39,806 bases of DNA from assembly GCF_014646095.1 (NCBI RefSeq), contig NZ_BMMU01000044.1, positions 1 to 39,806 on the forward strand. Direction: 5' to 3'. This document shows, piece after piece, positions 29,676 to 39,806 of this stretch (its first letter is position 1; each line of letters opens with the position of its first letter). Origin of the DNA: Streptomyces lacrimifluminis (GTDB lineage Bacteria > Actinomycetota > Actinomycetes > Streptomycetales > Streptomycetaceae). Under the pieces are notes generated by a model. That model searched no databases. It was not told the origin of the DNA and saw only the letters and a program-made list of their open reading frames with translations. The translations under genes were made by a program, and so were the position numbers.

Positions 29676-31154
29676 TCAGGAAGAGGCAGTGCGGCCGGCC
29701 GGCCCTTGACGCCCGTCGGCCGTCTCCTCGGTCAGCCATCGTGCTTGGCGGGTGTCGTAGTTGGGAGCCAGCAGGCACTGGACGCCGGTGACGTATTCGG
29801 CGGCCGTCTGTCCCTCGGGCGCGGCCAGGACACCGGCGTGGACGAGGTTGGCAGAGACGACCCGCATGACCGATACGGCCGGGCCGGACCAGCCTCCGAA
29901 GTCGGGAACGTCCACCGTGGGTGGGCTGCCCGATGCGCGCCAGGCGGCCTGCCGCAGCTGGCGGTTGCCACTGAAGGCGCGGTGCGCTGCGAGATCGGCC
30001 AGGACCCGTGCCGTGGTGCCCGCCTCCAGCTCCAGCCGTTCGTCCGTCCCGGGGGCCACGTCGGGCCCCAGCGCATGCAGGGCCTGCGGATCCAGCCGCA
30101 GCAGCAGATCCGCCATCGGCTGGGTGAGCATCGGATCGCGCAGCAGATCGGCCAGCAGGTAGCGCACCCGGTCTTGCAGGGGGGCCGGGATGTCCAGGTG
30201 GCAGTGGGCGGCGGCGGTGGCCAGCAGGCAGGTCTCCGGGTTCAGCCGCCGGTCGTCGTGGCGGTGCTCGAGCATGAGGCGCAGCTGGCGTTCTTCACCG
30301 GCCAGCAGGTGCAGTGCGCGAGCCGCCGGGGTGTCGCCGAGCCACCGGATGAACTGGGCGGGGCTGTCGACCAGTCGGCCGGCCTGGGCCATGCGGTACC
30401 AGGGTGCGACGGCATACATGCACCAGGGCACGAGCCCGATCATCTGCTCCAGCTGGGCGATGTCAGTACGCCGTCGGCGCAGCGCGATGGCGCAGATGCG
30501 GTAGTGCAGCTTTTGACGGGGCTCTTTGTCTCCGTAGCTGTGCAGGTCCTGCAGCTCGCAGAACAGCGCATCGATGGCATCCGTCAGGGGGTCTTCGAGA
30601 TGGTCGGTGTGTTCCCGGGTGCTCCAGCGTTCGGAGAAGGTCAGGGCGTCGCGGTCGATGTCGGGCAGCAGGGGGATGTGAGTCTTGACCGGTTCGGGCA
30701 GCCGCATCGCCGTCGTGGAACTCGGTGGGAGGGGCCCGCCCAGGCGGGTGTGCAGAGCGTGCGCCATCTCGGCCCAGGCGGTGGCCTCGTCGGCTGCGCG
30801 CTGGGCCATCACTCGTTCCTGGCGCAGCTTGCGCCCCTTGGCGGCGCCCTGTTCGTTCAGGAGCGGGACTCCCGCGGCAAGGCGCTCGGTCAGCTCCTCC
30901 TGCAGAACGCGTTTCGCCTCGGCGGCCGGCACCTGGTCGCGGACGACCTCCACCGCCGGGGCGTGGCCGGCTTCCTCCAGTGCGCGTACCCAGCCGGCCA
31001 CGGCCCGGGCGGCGGGTTGCTTCTTCAGCACGGCCTGGGTGAGAGACATCTGGGTTGGGGCGGGGATCTGGCCCAGGTATCGCTGGGTGTTGTCCCGGGG
31101 GTCGACCAGCGCGTAGATGGTCCGGGCGCCTTCGGCAGGGCGAGGAGATGGCAC
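29676..31154 (-). CDS. GIY-YIG-like domain protein with helical C-terminal region
   Basis: About 492 residues from a GTG at 31154. The frame runs to a GTG at 31262 that touches the stop of the upstream gene, so coupled initiation there is possible. The N-terminal 100 residues resemble a GIY-YIG nuclease: TIYALVDPRDNTQRYLGQ (12-29), then a helix with VAGWVRALEEAGHAPAVEVV, VLQEELTERLAAG with a probable metal-binding Glu (86/87), and PLLNEQGAAKG with Asn100. The rest is helical and unrecognised, with DALTFSERWSTREHTDHLED and RTDIAQLEQMIGLVPWCMYA. It may be a DNA nickase or nuclease. The domain looks diverged because the usual arginine of the family is not clear. It is in a two-gene unit with 31263-32636. 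Confidence 0.55.
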   Translation of the reverse strand: MPSPRPAEGARTIYALVDPRDNTQRYLGQIPAPTQMSLTQAVLKKQPAARAVAGWVRALEEAGHAPAVEVVRDQVPAAEAKRVLQEELTERLAAGVPLLNEQGAAKGRKLRQERVMAQRAADEATAWAEMAHALHTRLGGPLPPSSTTAMRLPEPVKTHIPLLPDIDRDALTFSERWSTREHTDHLEDPLTDAIDALFCELQDLHSYGDKEPRQKLHYRICAIALRRRRTDIAQLEQMIGLVPWCMYAVAPWYRMAQAGRLVDSPAQFIRWLGDTPAARALHLLAGEERQLRLMLEHRHDDRRLNPETCLLATAAAHCHLDIPAPLQDRVRYLLADLLRDPMLTQPMADLLLRLDPQALHALGPDVAPGTDERLELEAGTTARVLADLAAHRAFSGNRQLRQAAWRASGSPPTVDVPDFGGWSGPAVSVMRVVSANLVHAGVLAAPEGQTAAEYVTGVQCLLAPNYDTRQARWLTEETADGRQGPAGRTASS

Positions 31155-31262
31155 GGACGGTGATGGTAGAGGACGGGCACTGCAGGTGGGCCACCCGTCA
31201 CCCGGGCGGGTGAGGGGCAGCCAGCGGCCAGTACGCCGCGGATCAGCAGCCCGCGTTCGCAC

Positions 31263-32636
<1,374 letters not shown>

Positions 32637-32961
32637 GTCTGGGGAGGGTAGCGGGCGGGTCTGACAGCCGTCGCGAAGTCGACCAAGGATGAAAGACCTG
32701 TGCCCGTCCGAAGCACCCGTGACACACGGCGCCCCGTGGGTGCTGCTCCGGCCTGTCGGGGATATTGATGCCGAAAAGGCCTTACGCAGACGTACCGAGC
32801 GGCTATGGTCTTGGACGGACCCGGGTTGCCGATCGCATCGACAACACCAGTCACCTTTCACTCTTACGCTGTCCGGAGATGCGGCTGCACCGCGCCTACC
32901 AACAACTTCCCCTGCCGTATGCGGTCGGCCCGTGGCCGGCCGCGGTCGTTGGAGTGCTCCT
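32637..32961. other. divergent intergenic region
   Basis: 325 bp between the GNAT-like gene and the gene at 32962. The frame upstream of 32962 is open but not protein-like. The region presumably holds divergent promoters. I see a GGAG ribosome site at 32951 and no clear -35/-10 pairs. Confidence 0.4.
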
Positions 32962-34386
32962 GTGACAGCACCATCGGTTTCCGCCGTGCCCCGCAGTTTT
33001 CTGTGCGAGCACGCGAGCAGCAAAAGCCGTGTCCTTGTCCTGCTGGCCCATGCGAACGGACCCGCCTGCGTGCAGGCCGTTTTCACCTGCCGGGACGCCC
33101 ACGTGGCCCAGCACGCGGCCCGGCTGCTGTCGTCCGCCGCCCTCGACGGGGCCCTCACCGAGCAGCAGGAGATCACGGCGCGGAAGATCGCCACGGAGCT
33201 GCCGGACGCCCCGGCGGCGTCTTTTCGTCAGGCCCTGGAGCGCGCCCGTGCCGGCGTGTGGCCCAGCGCTGCTTCCGCGTTGTTCTCATGGCCTGCCGAC
33301 GACCCGCTCGAGGGGCCGGTGGAGGACGAGCGCGAGCTTCCCGTCTCAGCCACCCGGTCGCCGAAGGATGCCCGGCTGGTCGACTTGCCGGGCCCGGTGG
33401 TCCGGGTGGTGCAACTGCGTGAGTTCCATGTGTACGACCAGGCCAAGATGCTCGCTGCTGCCGCGGCCGGCGGCTGGGAGCCGATGCCGGATGAGGAGTT
33501 GGGCGAGGACGATCCGCACGACCTCGTGGGCGCGGTGATGTTCGCTGCTGAGAGCACGGGAGAACTGCCCGGCATGGACTGGCTGACCGATGCCCAGGAA
33601 GGCCGACTCCTGCTGTCCGTACGGGAGGACGAGGTCGCCGACTGGTCGACCGAACCCGTCCGCATCAACTTCGGTACCGGCTGGCGGCTCCAGCAGGCCT
33701 CCAGCCCCTACGCCGATGACCTGCGGCACACCGGTGCCACTGCGGCTGTGCCTGAAGAGCCTCAGCCGGACTTCGCCGCGCTCTTCGCCCTGCCCGAGGT
33801 GTGCGGCTGCGAGGACGAAGACTGCCAGAAGTGCCACTGGACGTTCACACCGCGCACGGCCGATCTGCTGTTCAGCGCGCTGAAAGAGCTTGCCGAGGCA
33901 GCCTACGACGACGCCGCCGAGTTGGGTGAGCGTCCCGTCACCAAGGACGACGACGGTACATGGGGCTTCTTCTCACGTCTGCCGCAAGTGACGTGGCGTC
34001 AGAGCATGCAGTGGCGCCGCAATCTCGCCCGGGCCTGCGACGATCTGGCAGGCGAGCTCCGGCGCGGCACCTGTCCCCAGCCCACCTGCGCGGCCGAGGA
34101 AATGGTCCTGCATCTCGCCCTCGACGACGCCCCCGCCCATCTGGAAGCCGGCGACAGCGCGCACGCGGCGCTGCCCACGCACCGTGACGACTACGACTTC
34201 GACGCCTGCTCGGATTTCTTCTTCCAGGACCACGACGTGCTGTGGCTGTACGACAACAAGTACAACTCCCCTGACGCAGACCGCGCCGGGGCCTCCCCCG
34301 TCCCGCCCGTCCTGCAGCCGGACAACTGGTTCGAGGGCTTCCTCAACGTCCCTGCGCGCTCTACCGAGCGCGGGCACCGCCGCTGA
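32962..34386 (+). CDS. hypothetical acidic protein with cysteine motif
   Basis: About 474 residues from GTG 32962 (GGAG eight bases upstream). Unrecognised. The N-terminal 90 residues have SFLCEHASSKSRVLVLLAHA, ACVQAVFTCRDAHVAQHAAR and QQEITARKIATELPD. The centre is acidic: WEPMPDEELGEDDPHDLVGA. A CGCEDEDCQKCHW motif (about 281-293) could bind one metal. Tryptophan-rich segments follow (VTWRQSMQWRRNLARACDDL, FFFQDHDVLWLYDNKY). No membrane segments. It is upstream of the large helicase by 119 bp on the same strand, so it may be co-transcribed and act with it. Confidence 0.55.
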   Translation: MTAPSVSAVPRSFLCEHASSKSRVLVLLAHANGPACVQAVFTCRDAHVAQHAARLLSSAALDGALTEQQEITARKIATELPDAPAASFRQALERARAGVWPSAASALFSWPADDPLEGPVEDERELPVSATRSPKDARLVDLPGPVVRVVQLREFHVYDQAKMLAAAAAGGWEPMPDEELGEDDPHDLVGAVMFAAESTGELPGMDWLTDAQEGRLLLSVREDEVADWSTEPVRINFGTGWRLQQASSPYADDLRHTGATAAVPEEPQPDFAALFALPEVCGCEDEDCQKCHWTFTPRTADLLFSALKELAEAAYDDAAELGERPVTKDDDGTWGFFSRLPQVTWRQSMQWRRNLARACDDLAGELRRGTCPQPTCAAEEMVLHLALDDAPAHLEAGDSAHAALPTHRDDYDFDACSDFFFQDHDVLWLYDNKYNSPDADRAGASPVPPVLQPDNWFEGFLNVPARSTERGHRR

Positions 34387-34505
34387 GCCGCGTCGCCCCG
34401 GCCCGGCCCGGCCCGTGAGCCGATCCCGTCCTCCTTGCATGCGCCTCGCGCATCTGCCCAACCATCGCGAGCCGTCACCCAGATCTGCAACAGAGAGCAC
34501 CTGGT

Positions 34506-37500
34506 ATGAACGTGAGTACGCAGCCCGTGTGGGCTGAAGAAAAGATCGCGGGCAACAAGGTCCGCCAACTGCTGGTTCCCGGCAGCACCTTGGAGGTCAC
34601 CGACGAGGACGGGGTGCTGCGGGTTTCCAACGTGTACGGCAACTGGCCCGCCGTGCGCACCGCAGCGGACGACGTCGACGAGCTGACGGCCGTGCTGCCC
34701 AGCCGGTCCGGCCACGAGGTGCGCTGGCAGGGCAGCCGCGCCTGTACGCCGCAGACGGTGGTGGAGTCGTACCGGAATGCGATCGGTTTCCGTCCGTACG
34801 GTGAGCCGCACAGCCTGCGCCGCCCGCAGATCGGCGCCCTGCACGCGGTGATGGGGCACTGGGCCTCGGGCCTTGGCGACCCGGGCATCGTGGTCATGCC
34901 CACCGGCACCGGCAAGACCGAGACCATGCTGGCGCTGCTGGTGGCCGCGCGGATGGAGCGGCTGCTCGTACTGGTGCCCAGTGCGGCTTTGCGGGACCAG
35001 ATCGCGGGGAAGTTCGAGACACTCGGCATCCTGCAGCAGGAGCAGATCGTGAAAGCCGGCGCCTTGCGGCCGCGGGTGGGCCGGTTCGAGCACGGGTTCA
35101 AGGACCCTGACGAAGCAGCTAGGTTCGTCGCGGCCTGCAATGTCGTCGTCGCCACCCCGCAGATCCTCAGCAGGAGCGTGGGGAACGTACGGATGGCACT
35201 GCTTTCGTCGTTCTCCCACCTGATCGTGGACGAGGCGCACCACTCCCCCGCGGATACGTGGGCGAGGGTGGTCGACGGCTTCTCCGACCGGCCGGTGCTG
35301 TTGTTCACCGCCACCCCGTTCCGGGAGGACGGCCGCAGACTGCCCGGCCGTACCGTGTTCCGTTTCCCTCTGCGGGAGGCCCAGCGGCTGGAGTACTTCA
35401 CGCACATCAACTACCGGGCGGTGTTCGGTGTCGAGGACGTCGACCGGGAGCTGGCCGAACTGGCTGTTGGTCAGTTGCGCGCCGATCTGGAAGCCGGGCA
35501 CGACCACTTGCTGATGGCACGGGCCGAGAGCATTCCGAAGGCGGAAGGACTCGGCCTGCTCTACCGGGAGTTGGCGCCCGGCTTCAATCCCACCGTGGTG
35601 CACCAGGACGTGGGCATCACGCGCCGCAAAGCGGCCGTGACCGCGCTGCGGGAGCGTGAGTGCCGCATCATCATCTGCGTCGACATGCTCGGTGAGGGGT
35701 TCGACGAGCCCGCCCTGAAGATCGCGGCCATGCATGCGGCCCGCAAAAGCCTGAGCCCGATGATCCAGTTCGTCGGCCGGTTCACACGGGCCGCGGACGG
35801 ACTGGGCGAGGCCACCGTGTTCGTCGCGCAGGAACCGACCGCCGGCGCCTCACCGCTGCGCCGCCTGTTGCGCGAGGACGCCGACTGGAATCACCTACTG
35901 CGCGACCTCACCGACCGCGCCACCCTGGCCGCCGAGGAGACCAGCGCCTTCGACACCAGCTTCACCGGTGCGCCCGACGAGGTGGCGGTCGGCGTGCTAC
36001 AGCCGAAGATGAGCGCGGTCGCCTACCGCGCGGCCACCGCCGAATGGCGGCCCGAGGCCGCCCTCACGCTCTGCAAGGACAATGAGCGTGTTCTGGACGA
36101 CGCCATGGCCCTGGGCGGCGAGGACTCCCCCGTCGCCTGGTACGTCATCGAACGGCGCACTTCCGTGCGCTGGGGCGCACCGCAGGAGCTGGAACAGGTC
36201 GTCTACGAACTGATCGTGCTCTACTTCGACACCACCAGGCGGCTGCTGTACATCCACGGCTCGGAGAAGTCGAGCACCTACAAAGACCTGGCCGAGGCGG
36301 TGCTGGGCGAGGGCAGTGAGCTGATCAACGGGGCGCGCACCTACCGGGTGTTGGCCGGTCTGGACCGGCTGGTGCCGACCAACGTCGGGCTCAAGGACGC
36401 GCGGGACTATTTCACCCGTTTTTCTCTGCATGTCGGCAGTGACGTCTCTCAGGGCTTCACCACCGCCCAGGAGCACAAGACCCAGACCCACATCGCCACA
36501 TCCGGTTTCGACGACGGCGAAAGCGTCTCGATCAGTGCCGCGGCCTCGGGCCGGTTCTGGTCCCCCACCACCGCCCCGAGCCTGAAGGCCTGGACCGACT
36601 GGTGCGACCGGCAGGGCACCAAACTGCTGGACAGCACCATCAACCTCGAGCGGGTCTTCGACGGGTTCATCATCCCCGAGGACATCACCGCCCGGCCGCC
36701 GTACGCGCTGCTGGGCGTTCAGTGGCCCTGGCAGGTCTACCTTGGCTCCCGTGACCGGTACACCCTCACTTACGACGACCGCAGTTACTCGCTCACCGAC
36801 GTCGACTTCGAGGTCGACGACTACTCCCCCACCGGCCCGTTCCTGTTCTCTCTGACGACCCCCGCCTGGCGCGTGGCCTACCAGGCGGACTACGACACCA
36901 AGGGCCTGGTCTACCGTCCCCGCGAGCAGGACGCCGTCATCGTGGGCAGCGGTCCGACTGCCGAGCCGCAGCCGCTGGAGGAGTGGCTCAACGCGCACCG
37001 GCCCGACCTGTTCCTGGAGGGCGACCGCCTCATCGACGACGAGGGCAAACTCATCGCCCCGCGCTACACCCGCCGCCCCTACGACCCGTCCCTGCTCACG
37101 CCGCTGGAGTGGCAGGGCGTGGACTTCAGCAAGGAGTCGCAGAGGGCGGAGCGCCGCACCGACTCCATCCAGTACTACATGTCGGCCCACCTGCAGGCCA
37201 CCGGCTCCTTCGATGTCCTCCTCGACGACGACGGCTCCGGCGAGGCGGCCGACCTGGTCGGACTCAAGGTCGACGGCCGCTACCTGGATGTGACGCTCGT
37301 GCACTGCAAGTACTCCTCCAAGCCCGCTCCCGGCACACGGGTCGGCGACCTGTACGAGGTGTGCGGCCAGGCCATGCGCAGCGCCAAGTGGCGGCGCCAG
37401 AACGCCCTGCCCCTGCTGGATCATCTCCACAGCCGGGCCGTGCAGTACGCCCGGCGCAACGGCAGTATCTCGCCCTACGAAGTCGGAGGGTCCAGGGAGC

Positions 37501-37676
37501 TGTTCACCATCCGGGATCAGGCCCGCCTGCTGCGGCCCCGCTTCCACACGGTCATCGTCCAGCCCGGCCTTCAGGTCCGTAAGGCCACCGACGAGCAACT
37601 CCTGCTGCTCGCGGGCGCGGAGAAGTTCGTCCGGGACACCAGCGCGGGCGACTTCACCGTCTACTGCAGCCGGTAG
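34506..37676 (+). CDS. large SF2 DEAD/DEAH helicase with possible nuclease tail
   Basis: 1056 residues. SF2 motor like those of restriction enzymes: Walker A VMPTGTGKTE (130-139), DEAH box VDEAHH (241-246), motif III FTATPFRED (267-275), VHQDVGITRRK, motif V GEGFDEPALKIAA (397-409) and motif VI QFVGRFTRA (421-429). The middle 500 residues are an uncharacterised beta-rich region. Near the C-terminus EAADLVGLKVDGRYLDVTLV is followed by HCKYSSKP and GDLYEVCGQAMRSAKW, with Asp916, Asp928 and Lys935. This resembles a PD-(D/E)XK-like core or the HCK-S tail seen in some defence helicases. It probably translocates on DNA and may cut it. ATG 34506; the ribosome site is weak. Next gene is 37880. Confidence 0.75.
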   Translation: MNVSTQPVWAEEKIAGNKVRQLLVPGSTLEVTDEDGVLRVSNVYGNWPAVRTAADDVDELTAVLPSRSGHEVRWQGSRACTPQTVVESYRNAIGFRPYGEPHSLRRPQIGALHAVMGHWASGLGDPGIVVMPTGTGKTETMLALLVAARMERLLVLVPSAALRDQIAGKFETLGILQQEQIVKAGALRPRVGRFEHGFKDPDEAARFVAACNVVVATPQILSRSVGNVRMALLSSFSHLIVDEAHHSPADTWARVVDGFSDRPVLLFTATPFREDGRRLPGRTVFRFPLREAQRLEYFTHINYRAVFGVEDVDRELAELAVGQLRADLEAGHDHLLMARAESIPKAEGLGLLYRELAPGFNPTVVHQDVGITRRKAAVTALRERECRIIICVDMLGEGFDEPALKIAAMHAARKSLSPMIQFVGRFTRAADGLGEATVFVAQEPTAGASPLRRLLREDADWNHLLRDLTDRATLAAEETSAFDTSFTGAPDEVAVGVLQPKMSAVAYRAATAEWRPEAALTLCKDNERVLDDAMALGGEDSPVAWYVIERRTSVRWGAPQELEQVVYELIVLYFDTTRRLLYIHGSEKSSTYKDLAEAVLGEGSELINGARTYRVLAGLDRLVPTNVGLKDARDYFTRFSLHVGSDVSQGFTTAQEHKTQTHIATSGFDDGESVSISAAASGRFWSPTTAPSLKAWTDWCDRQGTKLLDSTINLERVFDGFIIPEDITARPPYALLGVQWPWQVYLGSRDRYTLTYDDRSYSLTDVDFEVDDYSPTGPFLFSLTTPAWRVAYQADYDTKGLVYRPREQDAVIVGSGPTAEPQPLEEWLNAHRPDLFLEGDRLIDDEGKLIAPRYTRRPYDPSLLTPLEWQGVDFSKESQRAERRTDSIQYYMSAHLQATGSFDVLLDDDGSGEAADLVGLKVDGRYLDVTLVHCKYSSKPAPGTRVGDLYEVCGQAMRSAKWRRQNALPLLDHLHSRAVQYARRNGSISPYEVGGSRELFTIRDQARLLRPRFHTVIVQPGLQVRKATDEQLLLLAGAEKFVRDTSAGDFTVYCSR

Positions 37677-37879
37677 CTACACGGATGAGACGCGCAACCA
37701 GGCAGTCGCAGGCACTGTGGGTCCCAGGCGGGGCATGCCGGCCGTGGTCCGTCAGATGCAGGCGGGGACCAGGGGCAGAGTTCGGACATCGTCTCTTTCT
37801 AGGACGTCTGCCGGTTTGCCCTGCAGGATGGCTTCTTGTTCGCAGAGCCTGAGCGTGGATCGGGCTGAGGGTGAGGGGG

Positions 37880-38878
37880 ATGAGGGTGAGTCACACACCG
37901 CAGGGGACGGTTGCGTTACCCCGCAGGATGAGGCATCTCGAGGTCGATCGCCGCGGCTATCCGGTGATTGCGACGGTGGAACGCAGTCTGGAGGAGGTGA
38001 ACTTCGGGGGCATCAGCGAGCGGCGGAAGCTGGCGCTGGCCGCGTTCGACTGGTGTGCGGTGTGCGGCATGCCCTTCGCGGACGAGTTGCGCTGGCAGAT
38101 GGTCTTCCGCGACGGGCCGTTGCCGACTGCCATCGTCAGCGGGGAGGCACCGGTGCACGAGGTGTGCGCGCTGTATGCGGCGCAGGTGTGCCCCTATTTG
38201 TTCTCCCCTCGCTCGCGTCTGGGGGACGAGATGCGCAAGGGAGTGGTGCGCGATCCCGTGGTGCGGTTCGTGGGCTTCGAGTCCACCAGTGCGGTAGCCG
38301 CTCACGAGTCGCAGCTGCAGATCGGCATCTACACCCTGCACTTCGAGCACCGGGGCCAGACAGACGAGTTCTCCTACCGCACTCCGGACGAAATCCGGGG
38401 GCGGTTCGCCGAAGCCCTGGAACGGGAGAAGGACCTCCCGGTCAGCGATCCGGAAGGCGAGCTCATCCGGCTGTTCAACCGGCTGGATGAGGAAGGCGAG
38501 GTGGCTGGTGCGGCGCTGGCGGCAGGAGCCGCCTTCGCCAAGGACATCTTCGAGGTGCAGGGATTCGCCCCGTACCGCGGCAAGAGCTACCCGGCCGTCG
38601 CCGGTCTGATGCTGAAGGGCACCGCGCAGGAAATCCGCGAGTTCTCCGACGGTTCCGGCGACGAGGCATACCGTGCCATCGGCCCCTGGGTACTCGAGCG
38701 CGCTGGCCAGTTCCCCACCGCGCTACAACGCTGGCGGGCCCGTGGACAGAGTATGGTCCGCCGCCCCGGTCCTTCGGCACCGCAGGGACCCGGACGCAGT
38801 GTGGCCAAGAACGCGCCCTGCCCCTGCGGATCAGGCCGCAAGGCCCGCCGCTGCCACCCCTCTGGCATTGCCGGCTGA
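37880..38878 (+). CDS. zinc-cysteine protein with C-terminal SEC-C motif
   Basis: 332 residues from ATG 37880 (GTGAGGGGG just upstream). The N-terminal part has a likely zinc site: FDWCAVCGMPF (Cys59, Cys62) with later VCALYAAQVCPYL. The middle domain is mixed (SQLQIGIYTLHFEHRG, EEGEVAGAALAAGAAFAKDI). The C-terminus is a SEC-C motif CPCGSGRKARRCH (314-326), a metal-binding tail found on SecA and on many defence or DNA-associated proteins. It is in the same direction as the large helicase, 203 bp downstream. Function unknown. Confidence 0.65.
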   Translation: MRVSHTPQGTVALPRRMRHLEVDRRGYPVIATVERSLEEVNFGGISERRKLALAAFDWCAVCGMPFADELRWQMVFRDGPLPTAIVSGEAPVHEVCALYAAQVCPYLFSPRSRLGDEMRKGVVRDPVVRFVGFESTSAVAAHESQLQIGIYTLHFEHRGQTDEFSYRTPDEIRGRFAEALEREKDLPVSDPEGELIRLFNRLDEEGEVAGAALAAGAAFAKDIFEVQGFAPYRGKSYPAVAGLMLKGTAQEIREFSDGSGDEAYRAIGPWVLERAGQFPTALQRWRARGQSMVRRPGPSAPQGPGRSVAKNAPCPCGSGRKARRCHPSGIAG

Positions 38879-39052
38879 CAACGCCTCACGCAGCTTCCCG
38901 GCTGGACAGTCCGCCGCAGGCTGGCTGGTCACACCGGTCGGTACTGCCCTGCCTGTCTCGGTGTCCCCCTTCTGCCGCACGACGGCGTTCCGCGCAGGCC
39001 AGCAAGTCGTTATAGGAAGACCAGCTCAGGACGAAGGACGGAGAGGACTGCG

Positions 39053-39403
39053 ATGTCGTACGGCGGAGGCCCGAACTGGCCGATGATCCGTGCCAAGCAG
39101 CGTGCCGAGAGCGAGGCGGACAATGCTCGTCGTCGCCGCGCGGAGCTGCGGGCGTCGGCATCCAAGTGGCAGGCGAAGTTTGAGGCGCTGTCTGATCGCG
39201 TGCGGGAAGCGGCGGATCGTGTCGGCGGGGAGCACCGGCAGGAAGAGGGCTGCTTGTGCCGCTCCTGCTGGGATGCCGTGATCACCGAGATCGTTGAGGA
39301 GTCGACGGCCGGTGGGCCGACCGTCGGGCATTCCGGCGATTCCGCGGGCTCGTTCTCCTTCGGCGACCTGTTCGGGCCCCCCACACCACCGGGGCGCGGC
39401 TGA
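39053..39403 (+). CDS. small coiled-coil protein with CxCxxC motif
   Basis: 116 residues. GGAGAGGA precedes ATG 39053. It begins MSYGGGPNWPMIRAKQRAES, then a charged helix (about 15-60) likely to form a coiled coil, then EEGCLCRSCWDAVITEIVEE with CLCRSC as a possible metal site. The tail is Gly/Ser/Phe-rich (SAGSFSFGDLFGPPTPPGRG) and resembles short docking tails. Family not recognised. Confidence 0.55.
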   Translation: MSYGGGPNWPMIRAKQRAESEADNARRRRAELRASASKWQAKFEALSDRVREAADRVGGEHRQEEGCLCRSCWDAVITEIVEESTAGGPTVGHSGDSAGSFSFGDLFGPPTPPGRG

Positions 39404-39806
39404 CGAGTGCGAGTGGGCGCCACCGGGGTAAGCGCTGTCCCGTCGTGTGCCCACCTCCTCCAAGCTGGGCGTGATGTCGACGGCAAACGGCTTGGTGTCA
39501 CCGTCTGCGCCTCCTGCCGACCTCGGCCGTTCACCAGCAGGCGCATGGCACACCATCCGGACAGCGAAGCATGAAGAAGCCGCTGTCCTAGCCCGCCTGA
39601 CTGCACAGCCGCCCCGCGGTGGCGAGATCACCGGTTGGCAAAACGTGCGTGTTGCGGGTCCCTGGCCTGGGAGAATGGATGTATGTCGCGTGCTTCCTCA
39701 GGATCTGCGGACGATGCCCAACTCCCCTTGCAGGCCAGGGAGCGTCTTACTGATCGTTTCAGAATGAGTTGAGTCGCGGGTCTTGTGCTCGACGATCTTG
39801 GTCGGC
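39404..39806. other. window end, no supported gene
   Basis: 403 bp to the window edge. A short plus-strand frame from ATG 39683 (MSRASSGSADDAQLPLQARE... to a stop at about 39772) follows GGGAGA, and the bases after that stop could continue as VAGLVLDDLGR. It may be an interrupted gene start running off the window, but support is thin. Confidence 0.3.

Noticed and set aside
32689..32961. N-terminal extension of the gene at 32962
   Set aside because: No ribosome site and non-protein-like sequence; the GTG at 32962 has GGAG at the right distance.
39447..39767. 106-codon plus-strand frame near the window end
   Set aside because: No family resemblance or ribosome site; it overlaps a shorter alternative frame, and the region is cut by the window edge.

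Overview
The window is uniformly GC-rich. Long frame-shadow reading frames lie on both strands, and starts are often GTG or TTG with GGAGG-type ribosome sites. Gene content includes a Streptomyces-type beta-mannanase, a DUF6083 protein and homologues of the Tap and Tpg telomere proteins. This points to Streptomyces or a close relative, and to the arm of a linear chromosome or a linear plasmid or integrated element. No rRNA, tRNA or CRISPR array was found.

Region 1 (1-6.2 kb) is a scarred accessory segment. It has an alpha/beta hydrolase, fragments of at least two transposases, a lone IS3 orfA, an endo-mannanase that lost its carbohydrate-binding tail, a 56-codon stub of a sliding-clamp gene (dnaN), and a ferritin-like (VioB-type) protein with its small partner. 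A 34-bp repeat brackets the IS debris. Region 2 (6.3-12.1 kb) holds a three-gene minus-strand operon with 4-8 nt overlaps (DUF6083 protein, small protein, UvrD-like helicase), two small XRE regulators, a zinc-cysteine protein and a coiled-coil/winged-helix protein. Similar 13-19 bp operator-like motifs lie in the two intergenic regions here.

Region 3 (12.1-25.0 kb) is the most interesting part. The minus strand carries a Tap-like telomere-associated protein and a Tpg-like terminal protein, separated by an oppositely oriented tniQ gene. Downstream of tpg are a Myb/HTH-like protein, a perfect loopless 44-bp palindrome, a MerR-like protein, a 680-residue protein whose C-terminal half shows the spacing of B-family (protein-primed) DNA polymerase motifs A, B and C, and a 237-residue HTH protein whose start overlaps it. 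The last two resemble the Tac/Tpc arrangement of plasmid SCP1. Divergent from tap, the plus strand carries tnsA-, tnsB- and tnsC-like genes. Tn7-like transposition genes and protein-primed end-replication genes are therefore interleaved. The TnsC-like ATPase has lost the Walker A lysine and the usual Walker B glutamate, so the module may be altered, domesticated or dying.

Region 4 (25.1-39.4 kb) looks like an uncharacterised defence or DNA-processing island. It has two paralogous proteins with a GNAT-like motif, an SMC/Rad50-like ATPase with a small zinc hook, a GIY-YIG-like protein, a 1056-residue SF2 helicase with a possible nuclease tail, a SEC-C zinc protein, and several unrecognised cysteine-containing proteins. 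All functional statements rest on motif reading and remembered family features; no search was run.
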